This document shows, in pieces, positions 16,852-25,525 of a stretch of 60,463 nucleotides of DNA. The notes under the pieces were generated by a model, which was not told the DNA's origin, searched no databases, and saw only the letters and a program-made list of their open reading frames with translations. The stretch comes from Desulfobacterales bacterium (GTDB lineage: Bacteria; Desulfobacterota; Desulfobacteria; Desulfobacterales; SpSt-501). The position numbers and the translations under genes were made by a program. The stretch spans positions 1 to 60,463 of the forward strand of contig JALOOU010000031.1 of assembly GCA_025454255.1 (NCBI GenBank), given 5' to 3'. How positions within the stretch are numbered: position 1 is the stretch's first letter; the number at the start of each line of letters is the position of its first letter.

Positions 16852-17676
16852 ATGATCGTAAAACTCATCTCCGGCGGACAAACCGGCGTGGACCGGGCCG
16901 CCCTGGACGCTGCGATCCGGCTGGGAGTCCCGCACGGGGGCTGGGTCCCCAAGGGTCGCCTGGCCGAGGATGGGCCGTTACCCCAAACCTACGCGGTGCA
17001 GGAGACCGCCTCGGCGGTCTACGCCGAGCGCACCGAAAAAAACGTCGTGGAGGCGGACGGCACTCTAATCATTTCGCGCGGGAAACTCTGCGGCGGGTCG
17101 GCCTACACGCGCGAAATGGCGGTCAAGCACCACCGCCCATGGCTGCACGTCGATCTCGACCGAACGGCTGCCTTCCGCAGCGCCATGACCATTCGCGATT
17201 GGATCGCGGCCCACCGCATCGGAGTGCTGAACGTCGCCGGCCCGCGTGCCAGCAAGGACCCGCTGATCTACCGCAGCGCGCTGGCGCTGATCGAAACAGT
17301 CTATTATCTGAGCCTATCGCACTTCGGCCCCCGGACCGACCCCGGTCCGGCGCCCGGCGGGGCGGCCGCGGCTTCAGGCGTTTCCCACCCGCCCCAAAAC
17401 GTCCATGCGGCAGTGGAGCAGGTCACGGCGTCATTGCCGCTCAAGGATCGCGTGACCATTGCCAACATGAGCGCGGCCGAGCTTCCCAGCCTGTTCCCCA
17501 CCCTGGGGGAATACATACTGAACCAGTTTTTTTTCGGGAGCAATCCCGCGCTCATGAATTCGTGCCGCTGGGTTGCACGGCGGGAAATCGCGACCGACGC
17601 CGAAGCCGCCCGGGAGATCCTCCGCGAACTGTGGAAGCGGTTGAGCCGAACGCACGCGCTGCGGCGCATCAAGTGA
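16852..17676 (+). CDS. Moco-carrier-like protein fused to DUF6794-like domain
   Basis: About 274 residues from ATG 16852. The first 150 residues match the putative molybdenum-cofactor carrier family: 'LISGGQTGVDRAALDAAI' at the start, then 'GTLIISRG' and 'LNVAGPRASKDP'. After a Pro/Ala-rich linker, the last 85 residues look like DUF6794, with 'LPLKDRVTIANMSAAELPSL' and the ending 'ELWKRLSRTHALRRIK'. Rossmann-like carrier proteins bind nucleotides or cofactors; the partner domain has no known function. No molybdopterin genes are nearby. Domain names are recalled from family patterns. Confidence 0.75.
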   Translation: MIVKLISGGQTGVDRAALDAAIRLGVPHGGWVPKGRLAEDGPLPQTYAVQETASAVYAERTEKNVVEADGTLIISRGKLCGGSAYTREMAVKHHRPWLHVDLDRTAAFRSAMTIRDWIAAHRIGVLNVAGPRASKDPLIYRSALALIETVYYLSLSHFGPRTDPGPAPGGAAAASGVSHPPQNVHAAVEQVTASLPLKDRVTIANMSAAELPSLFPTLGEYILNQFFFGSNPALMNSCRWVARREIATDAEAAREILRELWKRLSRTHALRRIK

Positions 17677-17736
17677 GGCGGCCGGGGCTCAGAGGCAACC
17701 GAAGCGGCTGCCAAAAAGAACAACATCGTGCCGGGC

Positions 17737-17754
17737 TGTGGTTTTTTTTCCACA
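17737..17754 (+). promoter_or_regulatory. Dyad upstream of sigma-54 promoter
   Basis: TGTGG and CCACA flank a run of eight T. The dyad lies about 140 bases upstream of the start predicted from the sigma-54 promoter at 17860. It could be an activator site, but arms of five bases are short and chance is possible. Confidence 0.2.
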
Positions 17755-17859
17755 CGAAACGATCCTCCACTCCATACCGCTATGAACCAAAAGATCCACG
17801 GGGCGCACTCCGGCATGGAAAACCCCCCTTTTTTGCAGGGGCGGCCCAATTCGGAAAAA

Positions 17860-17875
17860 TGGCACATGGATTGCT
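17860..17875 (+). promoter_or_regulatory. Consensus sigma-54 promoter
   Basis: TGGCAC, five bases, then TTGCT matches the -24/-12 consensus TGGCAC-N5-TTGCW exactly, with GG and GC ten bases apart. Transcription would start near 17886, about 54 bases ahead of the ATG at 17940. Confidence 0.7.
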
Positions 17876-17939
17876 TTATAGCCAGCGTCCCGTGCGAGAT
17901 GGGCGTTTTCCGATAACCTTATTTCGGGGGCAGGATACA

Positions 17940-18215
17940 ATGGCATCGCGGGAGGAGTTGCGGCGACGGCAGGAAAGCCGCCCGGGGGCGGTGGCGGACG
18001 ACGACAACGGGGGGGCGCGCGCGGGAACGGAGCGGCGGCGGCTACCGGCGGACGTTGAGGGCGACGAGCGCAGGTCCGGAAGGGACCGCAGACGGGGCTT
18101 CGACCGCAGGTCCGGTATCGACCGGCGCCGGACCGAGGACCGTCGCATCGGCCGCTATTTCTGGAACGGCGAGAGCGTAGAGCGGCGCGACGCGTTTCGC
18201 AAGCGCAACGCCTGA
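17940..18215 (+). CDS. Small Arg/Asp repeat protein (RRxxxDRR)
   Basis: A 91-residue, highly charged protein. The C-terminal half repeats a five- to seven-residue unit: 'DERRSGRDRRRGFDRRSG', then 'DRRRTEDRRIG', then 'RYFWNGESVERRDAF'. Similar small RRxxxDRR proteins occur in Desulfobacterota, from memory; no function is known to me. The ATG follows GGGGGCAGGAT. It lies behind a consensus sigma-54 promoter and ahead of strong hairpins, so it looks like a monocistronic regulated gene. The arginine density suggests RNA, DNA or membrane-surface binding; that is only inference. Confidence 0.6.
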   Translation: MASREELRRRQESRPGAVADDDNGGARAGTERRRLPADVEGDERRSGRDRRRGFDRRSGIDRRRTEDRRIGRYFWNGESVERRDAFRKRNA

Positions 18216-18216
18216 C

Positions 18217-18317
18217 GGTGGCCGCCCGACAGGCTTGTGCCGCGCCTGACGGCCACCGGACGCGCACCCCCGCCCGATTATCGAAAACGCCGGCGGCGGC
18301 CAGCCGCCCTCCGGCGT
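18217..18317. terminator. Two GC-rich hairpins between convergent genes
   Basis: GGTGGCCG at 18217-18224 pairs with CGGCCACC at 18250-18257. A second composite hairpin pairs ACGCCGG at 18287-18293 with CCGGCGT at 18311-18317, with GGCGGC/GCCGCC nested inside. Neither has a T tract, so they may slow polymerase or protect 3' ends on both strands rather than act as classical terminators. Confidence 0.4.
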
Positions 18318-18351
18318 CACACCGCAGGGTCGTTGCGGCGCCGGCGCACGG

Positions 18352-18867
18352 TCAGATCAGCTTTTTAACGGCAGCGACAACCGCCGCATAATCCGGCTCC
18401 TGCGACACCTCCTGCACGTGCTGCACATAGCGCACCACACCCGCGGCATCGAGGACGAAAATGCTGCGCGCCAACAGCCGCAACTCCTTGATGAGCACGC
18501 CGTAGCCCTGGCCGAAGGCCGCCTCACGATGATCCGAGAGGGTCCGGACCTTGTCCACGCCGGCCGCCCCGCACCAGCGTTTCTGGGCGAAGGGCAGATC
18601 GTTGCTGACCGTGAGGATCACCACATTGGGTCCCAGGGCGGCGGCCTCGGTGTTGAAGCGCCGGGTCTCCATGTCGCACACCGGGGTGTCGAGCGAGGGA
18701 ACGCTTGAAACGACGACCACCTTCCCGCGAAAATCGGACAGCCGGACGGGCTTAAGATCGTTGTCGAGCAGTTCCACATCGGGGGCCTTGTCACCCACCT
18801 TGATCTCGTTGCCAACGAGGGTCATCGGATTACCGCGAAGCGTCACTGCGTTTTTTCGCTCCTGCAT
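18352..18867 (-). CDS. tpx: Thiol peroxidase Tpx
   Basis: A 171-residue atypical two-Cys peroxiredoxin. The N-terminus 'MQERKNAVTLRGNPMTLVGN' is typical of Tpx, which settles the start. The peroxidatic Cys lies in 'VPSLDTPVCDMETRRFN' and the resolving Cys in 'KRWCGAAG'. It reduces hydroperoxides with thioredoxin as electron donor, in cytoplasm or periplasm depending on the organism; no signal peptide is visible here. It stands alone, convergent with the Arg/Asp repeat protein gene. Confidence 0.95.
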   Translation of the reverse strand: MQERKNAVTLRGNPMTLVGNEIKVGDKAPDVELLDNDLKPVRLSDFRGKVVVVSSVPSLDTPVCDMETRRFNTEAAALGPNVVILTVSNDLPFAQKRWCGAAGVDKVRTLSDHREAAFGQGYGVLIKELRLLARSIFVLDAAGVVRYVQHVQEVSQEPDYAAVVAAVKKLI

Positions 18868-19204
18868 GGCCTACCTCCTCTGTCGGTTGTTTGAAAGGCC
18901 GCGTTGAACCGCAAGCTCTCAGCGGCCATGATAAGGCGGCTCGCCGTCGAGTCAACGCCACCCGGCCTGCCTCCGTCCGCCGGCTGGGCGCTGCGCCGGG
19001 CCGCCTCCCCGGGGTCTTGAACCGAGCTGCCGCCGGGGCGGATCGAAAGACGGCCCTTGCCGGTGGGCACCTGCTCCGAGTCTCGGCCGGGCTGGAGGCC
19101 GCCGGCGCGCTGCGGAACAGAAAGAGTGATTGAAAATCCTCCTGTTTTCTGGCAAGGAGGGCATGGTTCGACGGTCCATTCTGCGCCTGAAAAGGGGAGC
19201 CTTC

Positions 19205-20314
19205 ATGCCTGAGCTTGCGGAACTCGAAAAATTCGGCCAGTCCGTCTGGTTCGACTTCATCCGCCGGTCGCTGATCACCTCCGGGGAGCTGGCCGGCCTT
19301 GTCGCTCAGGGGGTGCGGGGGGTGACCTCCAACCCCGCCATTTTCGAAAAAGCGATCGCCGGCACGCCGGACTACGACTCCGAGATTCAATCGATGTCGG
19401 CGCAAGGCAAACGCGTCGCGGAGATCTACGAGACCCTCGCGCTCAGAGACATCCAGCTGGCGGCCGACGTGCTGCTCCCGGTGTATCGCTCCTCGCAGGC
19501 GGTGGACGGGTATGTCAGCCTGGAGGTCGATCCGCTGCTCGCGCGCGACACATCCCGCACCATCGCGGAGGCCCGGCGCCTATACGAGGCCGTCGGCCGG
19601 CCGAATGTCATGATCAAGATCCCGGCCACCGCCGAGGGGCTGCCGGCTGTGGCCGAAACGATCGCCGCCGGGGTCAACGTCAACGTCACGTTGATCTTCT
19701 CCATCGAAAATTACACGGCCGTGGCAGACGCCTACATGGCAGGTCTGGAGGCCCTCGCCGCTAATGGCCCCAGCGCCCGCGGCGGCCATACGGTCGAGGG
19801 CGTCGCCTCGGTCGCATCCTTTTTCGTGAGCCGCCTCGACACCGCCCTGGAATACGACCTCGACCGCAGCGGCGCCGGCGAACTGAAGGGCCGGATGGCC
19901 ATCGCCAACTGCAAGCTGGCCTATGCCGAGTTCAACCGCATCATCGGCTCCCCGCGCTGGCAGGCACTCGCCGGCCGGGGTGCGCACCTCCAGCGGGTGC
20001 TCTGGGCCAGCACCAGCACCAAGAACCCGGCCTACCCCGACACCCTTTATGTCGACGAACTCGTCGGCCCACAGACGGTCAACACGATCCCGCCGGAGAC
20101 GCTCCGGGCCTTTCGGGACCACGGGCGGGCCGCCCCGACCCTCACCCGGGATCTCGACACGGCGCGGGCTCAGATCGCACGGCTGCCGCAGCTGGGCATC
20201 GATTTGGATCGGGTCACCCGGCGCTTGCAGGCGGACGGGGTCGCCGCCTTTGTCAAACCCTTCCAGGCGTTGATGGCCAGCATCGAATCCAAGTGCCGCC
20301 AGCTGAACGCATGA
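19205..20314 (+). CDS. tal: Transaldolase
   Basis: About 369 residues, the length of the bacterial type fused to or paired with other pentose enzymes. ATG 19205 follows AAGGGGAG. The motif 'GVRGVTSNPAIFEKAI' and the Schiff-base lysine in 'NVMIKIPATAEGL' are present. It exchanges dihydroxyacetone units between sugar phosphates in the non-oxidative pentose phosphate pathway. The next gene, rpiA, begins 14 bases after its stop with a ribosome-binding site overlapping the stop, so the two form one pentose-phosphate operon. Confidence 0.93.
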   Translation: MPELAELEKFGQSVWFDFIRRSLITSGELAGLVAQGVRGVTSNPAIFEKAIAGTPDYDSEIQSMSAQGKRVAEIYETLALRDIQLAADVLLPVYRSSQAVDGYVSLEVDPLLARDTSRTIAEARRLYEAVGRPNVMIKIPATAEGLPAVAETIAAGVNVNVTLIFSIENYTAVADAYMAGLEALAANGPSARGGHTVEGVASVASFFVSRLDTALEYDLDRSGAGELKGRMAIANCKLAYAEFNRIIGSPRWQALAGRGAHLQRVLWASTSTKNPAYPDTLYVDELVGPQTVNTIPPETLRAFRDHGRAAPTLTRDLDTARAQIARLPQLGIDLDRVTRRLQADGVAAFVKPFQALMASIESKCRQLNA

Positions 20315-20328
20315 AAGGACCGAGGCCC

Positions 20329-21021
20329 ATGACACGCCAGGATGAATTGAAAAAAGCGGCGGCGGCGGCGGCGGTCGAGCGGCTGGAGTCGGGCATGGTG
20401 GTCGGTTTAGGCACCGGCAGCACCGCCCGGTTCGCCTTGGAGCGGATCTCCGAGCTGATCCGCAACGGCAGACTCAAGAACATCGTCGGCATACCCAGTT
20501 CGCTGCGAACTGAGACGGAGGCCCGCGAGCTGGGGATCCCGCTCACCGGTTTCGAGTCCCATACGAGCATCGACGTCACCATCGACGGAGCCGACGAAGT
20601 CGACCCGGAGCTCAACCTGATCAAGGGGGGCGGGGGCGCCCTGCTCCGCGAAAAGGTGCTGGCCCAGGCGAGCCGCCGCAACATCATCATCGTCGACGAA
20701 TCCAAGCTGTCCGAACGGCTCGGCACCCGCTGGGCCTTGCCGGTCGAAGTGGTCCCCTTTGCCCGCGCCGTGGAGGAGCACTTTTTGAAATCCATCGGGG
20801 CGACCGTTGCCCTGCGGGCCCCAAACGGCCGGGCCGTGGCCACCGACCAGGGCAACCTTCTCTTGGATGCCCGCTTCGGCCCGATGGGCGATCCCGGCCG
20901 GTTGGCGCAGCAGCTGAGCGGCCGGGCCGGCATCGTGGAGCACGGCCTGTTCGTGGGGCTGGCGCACGAGCTCTTCGTGGCCGGCACCGACGGGATCCGC
21001 CACCTCAAACGCGGGGCGTGA
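20329..21021 (+). CDS. rpiA: Ribose-5-phosphate isomerase A
   Basis: About 230 residues from ATG 20329, which follows AAAGGA; GTG 20293 and ATG 20311 are less likely starts. RpiA motifs are intact: 'VVGLGTGSTARFALE', 'IDVTIDGADEVDPELN' with the catalytic Asp, and 'KGGGGALLREK'. It interconverts ribose-5-phosphate and ribulose-5-phosphate. It lies between transaldolase and aconitase genes on the same strand and probably shares a transcript with at least the former. Confidence 0.95.
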   Translation: MTRQDELKKAAAAAAVERLESGMVVGLGTGSTARFALERISELIRNGRLKNIVGIPSSLRTETEARELGIPLTGFESHTSIDVTIDGADEVDPELNLIKGGGGALLREKVLAQASRRNIIIVDESKLSERLGTRWALPVEVVPFARAVEEHFLKSIGATVALRAPNGRAVATDQGNLLLDARFGPMGDPGRLAQQLSGRAGIVEHGLFVGLAHELFVAGTDGIRHLKRGA

Positions 21022-21108
21022 GCGCGGGCCGGCCGCCGGAAAAGGCCCCCGTCGCGCCCGCGGACTCAATCACGGCACCCGTTGCAGGTGCCCTGCGGAG
21101 GAACCCCC

Positions 21109-23853
21109 ATGCTGAAAAAAGACTGGGTTCGCAAGATCAGGATTCGCAACAAGGATCATTATCTTGCCGACATCATGCGCTTGGAGAGGGATGGCGTGGC
21201 CGACATCCGCCGGCTGCCGTTCAGCATCCGCATCTTGGTGGAAAACCTCCTGCGCAAGATGGACGGCCGGAGGGTCACCGAAAAAGATCTGCTGCACATC
21301 GCCCGCTGGAAAAAGCGTTATGCCTCCCCCCAGGAGATCCCCTTCCACCCGGCACGGGTGCTGATGCAGGACTTCACCGGAGTCCCGGCCGTGGTGGACC
21401 TGGCGGCCATGCGCGACGCCGTTAAAACCCTCGGCGGAGACCCCCGCAAAATCAACCCCTTGGTGCCGGTGGACCTGATCATCGATCACTCGATCCAGGT
21501 GGACAGCTGGGGAACCCGGCAGGCCCTTACCGAAAACGTCGCCCGGGAATACCAGCGCAACGGCGAGCGCTACGCCCTGCTCAAGTGGGCCCAGGCCAGT
21601 TTCAACAATTTCCTGGTCGTGCCGCCCAACGCGGGGATCTGCCACCAGGTGAACCTTGAAAACATCGGCCGGGTCATCATGACCGAAACCGCGGGGGGCA
21701 GGCTCTGGGCCTATCCGGACACCGTCGTCGGGCTGGACTCCCACACCACCATGATCAACGGCGTCGGCGTGGTCGGCTGGGGCGTGGGGGGCATCGAAGC
21801 CGAGGCCGTGATGCTCGGCCAGCCCTACTACATGGCCATCCCCGAGGTGATCGGCGTTCGCCTGACAGGGGCGCTGAGCGAGGGGGTCACCGCAACCGAC
21901 CTGGTGCTCACCGTCACCGAGATGCTCCGCCGCCGCGGGGTGGTGGAGAAATTCGTCGAGTTTTTCGGACCCGGAATGCGGGCCTTGCGAGTCCCCGACC
22001 GGGCGACCATTGCCAACATGGCCCCGGAATATGGGGCCACCATCGGGTTCTTCCCGGTGGACGAACAGGTGATCGATTACCTGCACCTGACCAACCGCGC
22101 CGGCCGCGCCGAAATGGTGGAAAAAACCGCCAAGGCGCTGGGGCTGTTCTGCACCGGCAGCGAGACCCCGGAATACACCCAGGTGCTCGAGCTCGACTTA
22201 GGCGGGGTGGAGCCCTCGGTGGCCGGCCCGGCCCGGCCTCAGGACCGCATCCGCCTGCCGGAGCTCAAGGGCCGGTTCGCCACCGTGCTGGGCTGCGACT
22301 ACGAGCGCGACGCCGATGCGGCCCACATCTCCACTTACCACCAGGAGTCCGGCACGGGCACCCTGCGCCCGGAGGGCTGCCGCCCCAAACGCAAGGCCTG
22401 CGAGGTGGTGCTGAACGGCAACAGCGTGAGGCTCTGCGACGGGGATGTGGCCATCGCGGCCATCACCTCCTGCACGAACACCTCCAATCCGCACGTCCTG
22501 ATGGGCGCAGGTCTACTGGCCCAGAAAGCGGTCGAACACGGCCTGCGGGTCCCGGTGACCGTGAAGACCTCCCTGGCGCCGGGGTCCAAGGTCGTCATCG
22601 ACTACCTGAAAGCGGCCGGCCTGCTGCCCTACCTCGAGGCGCTCGGGTTCCATCTGGCCGCCTTCGGTTGCACGACCTGCATCGGCAACAGCGGGCCGCT
22701 GCTGCCCGAAATCGAAGAGGCCATTTCCCGCAACGACCTCACCGTCGCCGCGGTGCTCTCCGGAAACCGGAACTTCGAGGCCCGCATCCACCAGCGCGTC
22801 AAAGCCAACTTTCTCATGTCTCCCATGCTGGTGGTGGCCTTTGCCTTGGCCGGCCGGGTCGATATCGACCTGACCTCCGACCCGCTGGGCCGCGACCCCC
22901 AGGGGCGGCCGGTGTTTTTAAGGGAGATCTGGCCGAGCCAGGCCGAGATCGACGCCCTGGTGGCCCGACACGTCCAACAGAAGTCTTTCCGGCAGCACTA
23001 CAGCCGCATCTCCAAAGGGGATGAGTTCTGGCGTCGGCTCGAAGTAAAGGCAAGCACCACCTATGCCTGGGATGAGACCTCCACCTACATTCGCAACCCG
23101 CCCTATTTCGCCGGGTTTTCGCTCGACCCCGGTCAGCCGGCCGACATCCTGGAGGCCCGGGTGCTGATGCTGCTGGGCGACATGGTCACCACCGACCACA
23201 TCTCCCCCGCCGGCGCCATACCGGCGCACTACCCCGCGGGGCAGTATCTCATCTCCCAGGGCGTCGAGCCGAAGGACTTCAACTCCTACGGCGCCCGGCG
23301 CGGCAACCACGAAGTGATGATGCGCGGCACCTTCGGCAACATCCGCATCAAGAACCGGATGGTCGCGCCGAAAGAGGGCAGCTTCACCCTGGAGTACCCG
23401 GAGGGCCGCGAACGTTTCGCCTACGAGGCCGCCATGGCCTACCGCACGCACTCCGTGCCCCTGGTCATCCTGGGCGGGCGGGAATACGGCGCCGGCTCCT
23501 CGCGGGATTGGGCCGCAAAGGGCCCGAGCCTGCTCGGGGTCAGAGCCGTCATCTGCGAGTCCTTCGAGCGCATCCACCGCAGCAACCTGGTCGGCATGGG
23601 CGTGCTGCCCCTGGTATTCAAGGAGGGCCGGAGTGCACAAAGACTAGGGCTCGACGGCTCCGAACGCATCACCATCAAGGAGGTGGCCGCCATCAGCCCC
23701 CGGGCGACATTGCCCGTGACGGCGGTGAAGCCCGACGGGCGGGTCATCGCCTTCGAAGTGACCGCACGGCTGGACATGGATATCGAGGTTGACTACTTCA
23801 TCCACGGCGGCATTCTGCCCTATGTGCTGCGCCGGATCATGACTGCCGGCTGA
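21109..23853 (+). CDS. acnA: Aconitate hydratase, AcnA type
   Basis: About 914 residues from ATG 21109 behind GGAGGAA. The three [4Fe-4S] cysteines are visible in 'AITSCTNTSNP' and 'FGCTTCIGNSGPL'. The C-terminal swivel domain has 'GAGSSRDWAAKG'. The size and domain order match the AcnA/IRP class rather than AcnB. It isomerises citrate and isocitrate in the TCA cycle and may bind RNA when the cluster is lost. The gene follows rpiA by 87 bases on the same strand. Confidence 0.95.
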   Translation: MLKKDWVRKIRIRNKDHYLADIMRLERDGVADIRRLPFSIRILVENLLRKMDGRRVTEKDLLHIARWKKRYASPQEIPFHPARVLMQDFTGVPAVVDLAAMRDAVKTLGGDPRKINPLVPVDLIIDHSIQVDSWGTRQALTENVAREYQRNGERYALLKWAQASFNNFLVVPPNAGICHQVNLENIGRVIMTETAGGRLWAYPDTVVGLDSHTTMINGVGVVGWGVGGIEAEAVMLGQPYYMAIPEVIGVRLTGALSEGVTATDLVLTVTEMLRRRGVVEKFVEFFGPGMRALRVPDRATIANMAPEYGATIGFFPVDEQVIDYLHLTNRAGRAEMVEKTAKALGLFCTGSETPEYTQVLELDLGGVEPSVAGPARPQDRIRLPELKGRFATVLGCDYERDADAAHISTYHQESGTGTLRPEGCRPKRKACEVVLNGNSVRLCDGDVAIAAITSCTNTSNPHVLMGAGLLAQKAVEHGLRVPVTVKTSLAPGSKVVIDYLKAAGLLPYLEALGFHLAAFGCTTCIGNSGPLLPEIEEAISRNDLTVAAVLSGNRNFEARIHQRVKANFLMSPMLVVAFALAGRVDIDLTSDPLGRDPQGRPVFLREIWPSQAEIDALVARHVQQKSFRQHYSRISKGDEFWRRLEVKASTTYAWDETSTYIRNPPYFAGFSLDPGQPADILEARVLMLLGDMVTTDHISPAGAIPAHYPAGQYLISQGVEPKDFNSYGARRGNHEVMMRGTFGNIRIKNRMVAPKEGSFTLEYPEGRERFAYEAAMAYRTHSVPLVILGGREYGAGSSRDWAAKGPSLLGVRAVICESFERIHRSNLVGMGVLPLVFKEGRSAQRLGLDGSERITIKEVAAISPRATLPVTAVKPDGRVIAFEVTARLDMDIEVDYFIHGGILPYVLRRIMTAG

Positions 23854-23882
23854 AACGGCTGCGGCCACCTGCCGGGCGGGCC

Positions 23883-25208
23883 ATGTCTGACTCCCGCGAA
23901 CGCCTGATCCTCTTCACCCGCTACCCGGAGCCGGGCACCACCAAGACCCGGCTCATCCCGCTGTTGGGCCCGGAAGGCGCCGCCGCCTTCCAGGAGCGCA
24001 TGAGCCGGCATGCCGTGCAGGCCGCCGCCCGCCTGTCGCAGGAACGCGGCGTGCCCCTGGAGATCCGCCATGAAGGCGGAAGCGTCGGCCAAATGCGGGC
24101 ATGGATGGGTCCCCGGCACACCTACCGCCCCCAGGGCCCGGGCAGCCTCGGCCGCAGAATGCAACTCTGCCTGGCGCAGGCATTCGCATCCGGCGCCGAG
24201 CGGGCGGTGATCATCGGCGCGGACATTCCCGGCATCACGGCGGCAGACCTCGCGCGGGGCTTCGAGGCGCTGCGCCGCCACGACCTCGTCTTCGGCCCGA
24301 CAGCGGACGGCGGCTACTACGCCATCGGCGCCACCGCGGATGGGTTCCGCCGCGGTTCGCCCTACCTCGATGAGCGCATCCCCTGGGGCACCGCCGGGGT
24401 GCTCGCCCAATCGACCGACGCCGCCCGCGCCATGGGTCTGAGCTGGACGCTGCTTGAGGTGCGCGCGGACGTCGACCGGCCCGAGGACCTTCCGGCGGCG
24501 ATGAAAACGCTCGCCGAGGCCACCGGGCCGGCCCGCCTTTCAGTCATCATCCCCGCCCTGAACGAGGCGGAGCAGATCGGCGCGACCCTCTCCAGCCTGC
24601 CCGTCTCGGCCGAGGTGGAGGTGATCGTGGCCGACGGCGGCAGCCGCGACGGAACCGCGGCGATCGCCGCGTCCCGGCAGGCCCGCGTCCTCACGACCCG
24701 ACCGCCGCGGGCGCTCCAGATGAATGCCGGGGCCGCTGTGGCCTCCGGCGCAACTCTCCTATTCCTGCACGCGGACACTCGCCTGCCCCGCGACATGGCC
24801 GCACAGGTAGCCGCCACCCTGGCACGCCCGCAAACGGGGGCCGGCGCCTTCCAGCTTCAAATCGAATCGCAGCGCCCGGCCCTGAAACTGATCGCACGCG
24901 CAGCCAACTGCAGGTCCCGCTGGCTGCAGATGCCCTATGGCGATCAGGCGATCTTCATGCGGCGGGACCTCTTTTGGGGGCTGGGGGGCTTTGCGCCGCT
25001 GGCGATCATGGAGGATTACGACATCGTCCGGCGCATGAAAAAGCGCACCCGGATCCGTCTGGCGCCGGGCGCGGCCGTCACCTCCGCCCGCCGCTGGCAG
25101 CGGCATGGGATCCTCGCCACCTGGCTGTGCAACCAGTGGATGGTCGTCGCCTTCCATCTTGGGACGCCCACCGAGCGGCTGGCACGCTGGTACCGGTCCA
25201 GGGGCTAA
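23883..25208 (+). CDS. Fused double glycosyltransferase (TIGR04282 + TIGR04283 type)
   Basis: A 441-residue fusion. Residues 1-205 match the DUF2064/TIGR04282 family: 'LFTRYPEPGTTKTRLIPLLG', 'GADIPGITAADL' and 'GPTADGGYYAIG'. Residues 215-441 form a GT2 domain of the TIGR04283 family: 'SVIIPALNEAEQIGATL', 'VADGGSRDGT' and 'LFLHADTRLP'. The two families are named for arsenosugar biosynthesis neighbourhoods, and the halves are often encoded by separate neighbouring genes. No arsenic methylation genes are present here, so the true substrate is open. The gene lies 29 bases after the aconitase gene. Confidence 0.85.
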   Translation: MSDSRERLILFTRYPEPGTTKTRLIPLLGPEGAAAFQERMSRHAVQAAARLSQERGVPLEIRHEGGSVGQMRAWMGPRHTYRPQGPGSLGRRMQLCLAQAFASGAERAVIIGADIPGITAADLARGFEALRRHDLVFGPTADGGYYAIGATADGFRRGSPYLDERIPWGTAGVLAQSTDAARAMGLSWTLLEVRADVDRPEDLPAAMKTLAEATGPARLSVIIPALNEAEQIGATLSSLPVSAEVEVIVADGGSRDGTAAIAASRQARVLTTRPPRALQMNAGAAVASGATLLFLHADTRLPRDMAAQVAATLARPQTGAGAFQLQIESQRPALKLIARAANCRSRWLQMPYGDQAIFMRRDLFWGLGGFAPLAIMEDYDIVRRMKKRTRIRLAPGAAVTSARRWQRHGILATWLCNQWMVVAFHLGTPTERLARWYRSRG

Positions 25209-25525
25209 AGTCCGCCCGCCGAATCGCCGATACCAACCCGTGACTCCAGTGGGCTCCTGTTCATCCGCGGTGTCCTTCGGCCCATGCCGTCGTCCTCGTT
25301 CGCCGCACGCCTCGGCGCAGACCCGCTGCGCCTCCGCTTGCGACAGCGCTGCGGCCTTGGCCTGAACCGAAGCTCGCCCTTGCTGGACGAACTCCAGTTG
25401 ACGCCGTCCGCCCGCCGGTCCGGTTCTTGCCGGAGCTCACCCAGCCGGGCAGCGCCCGAACGTTGCTTGCAAAGGATGCTTTTGGTATTATGGTGACTTC
25501 AGGTATCACCCAGGAAACCGATCCG
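25209..25525. other. Intergenic region, no gene seen
   Basis: Only overlapping shadow frames occur here. ATG 25490 and GTG 25493 could extend the PHP protein at its N-terminus, but the added residues have no family support. Confidence 0.4.
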
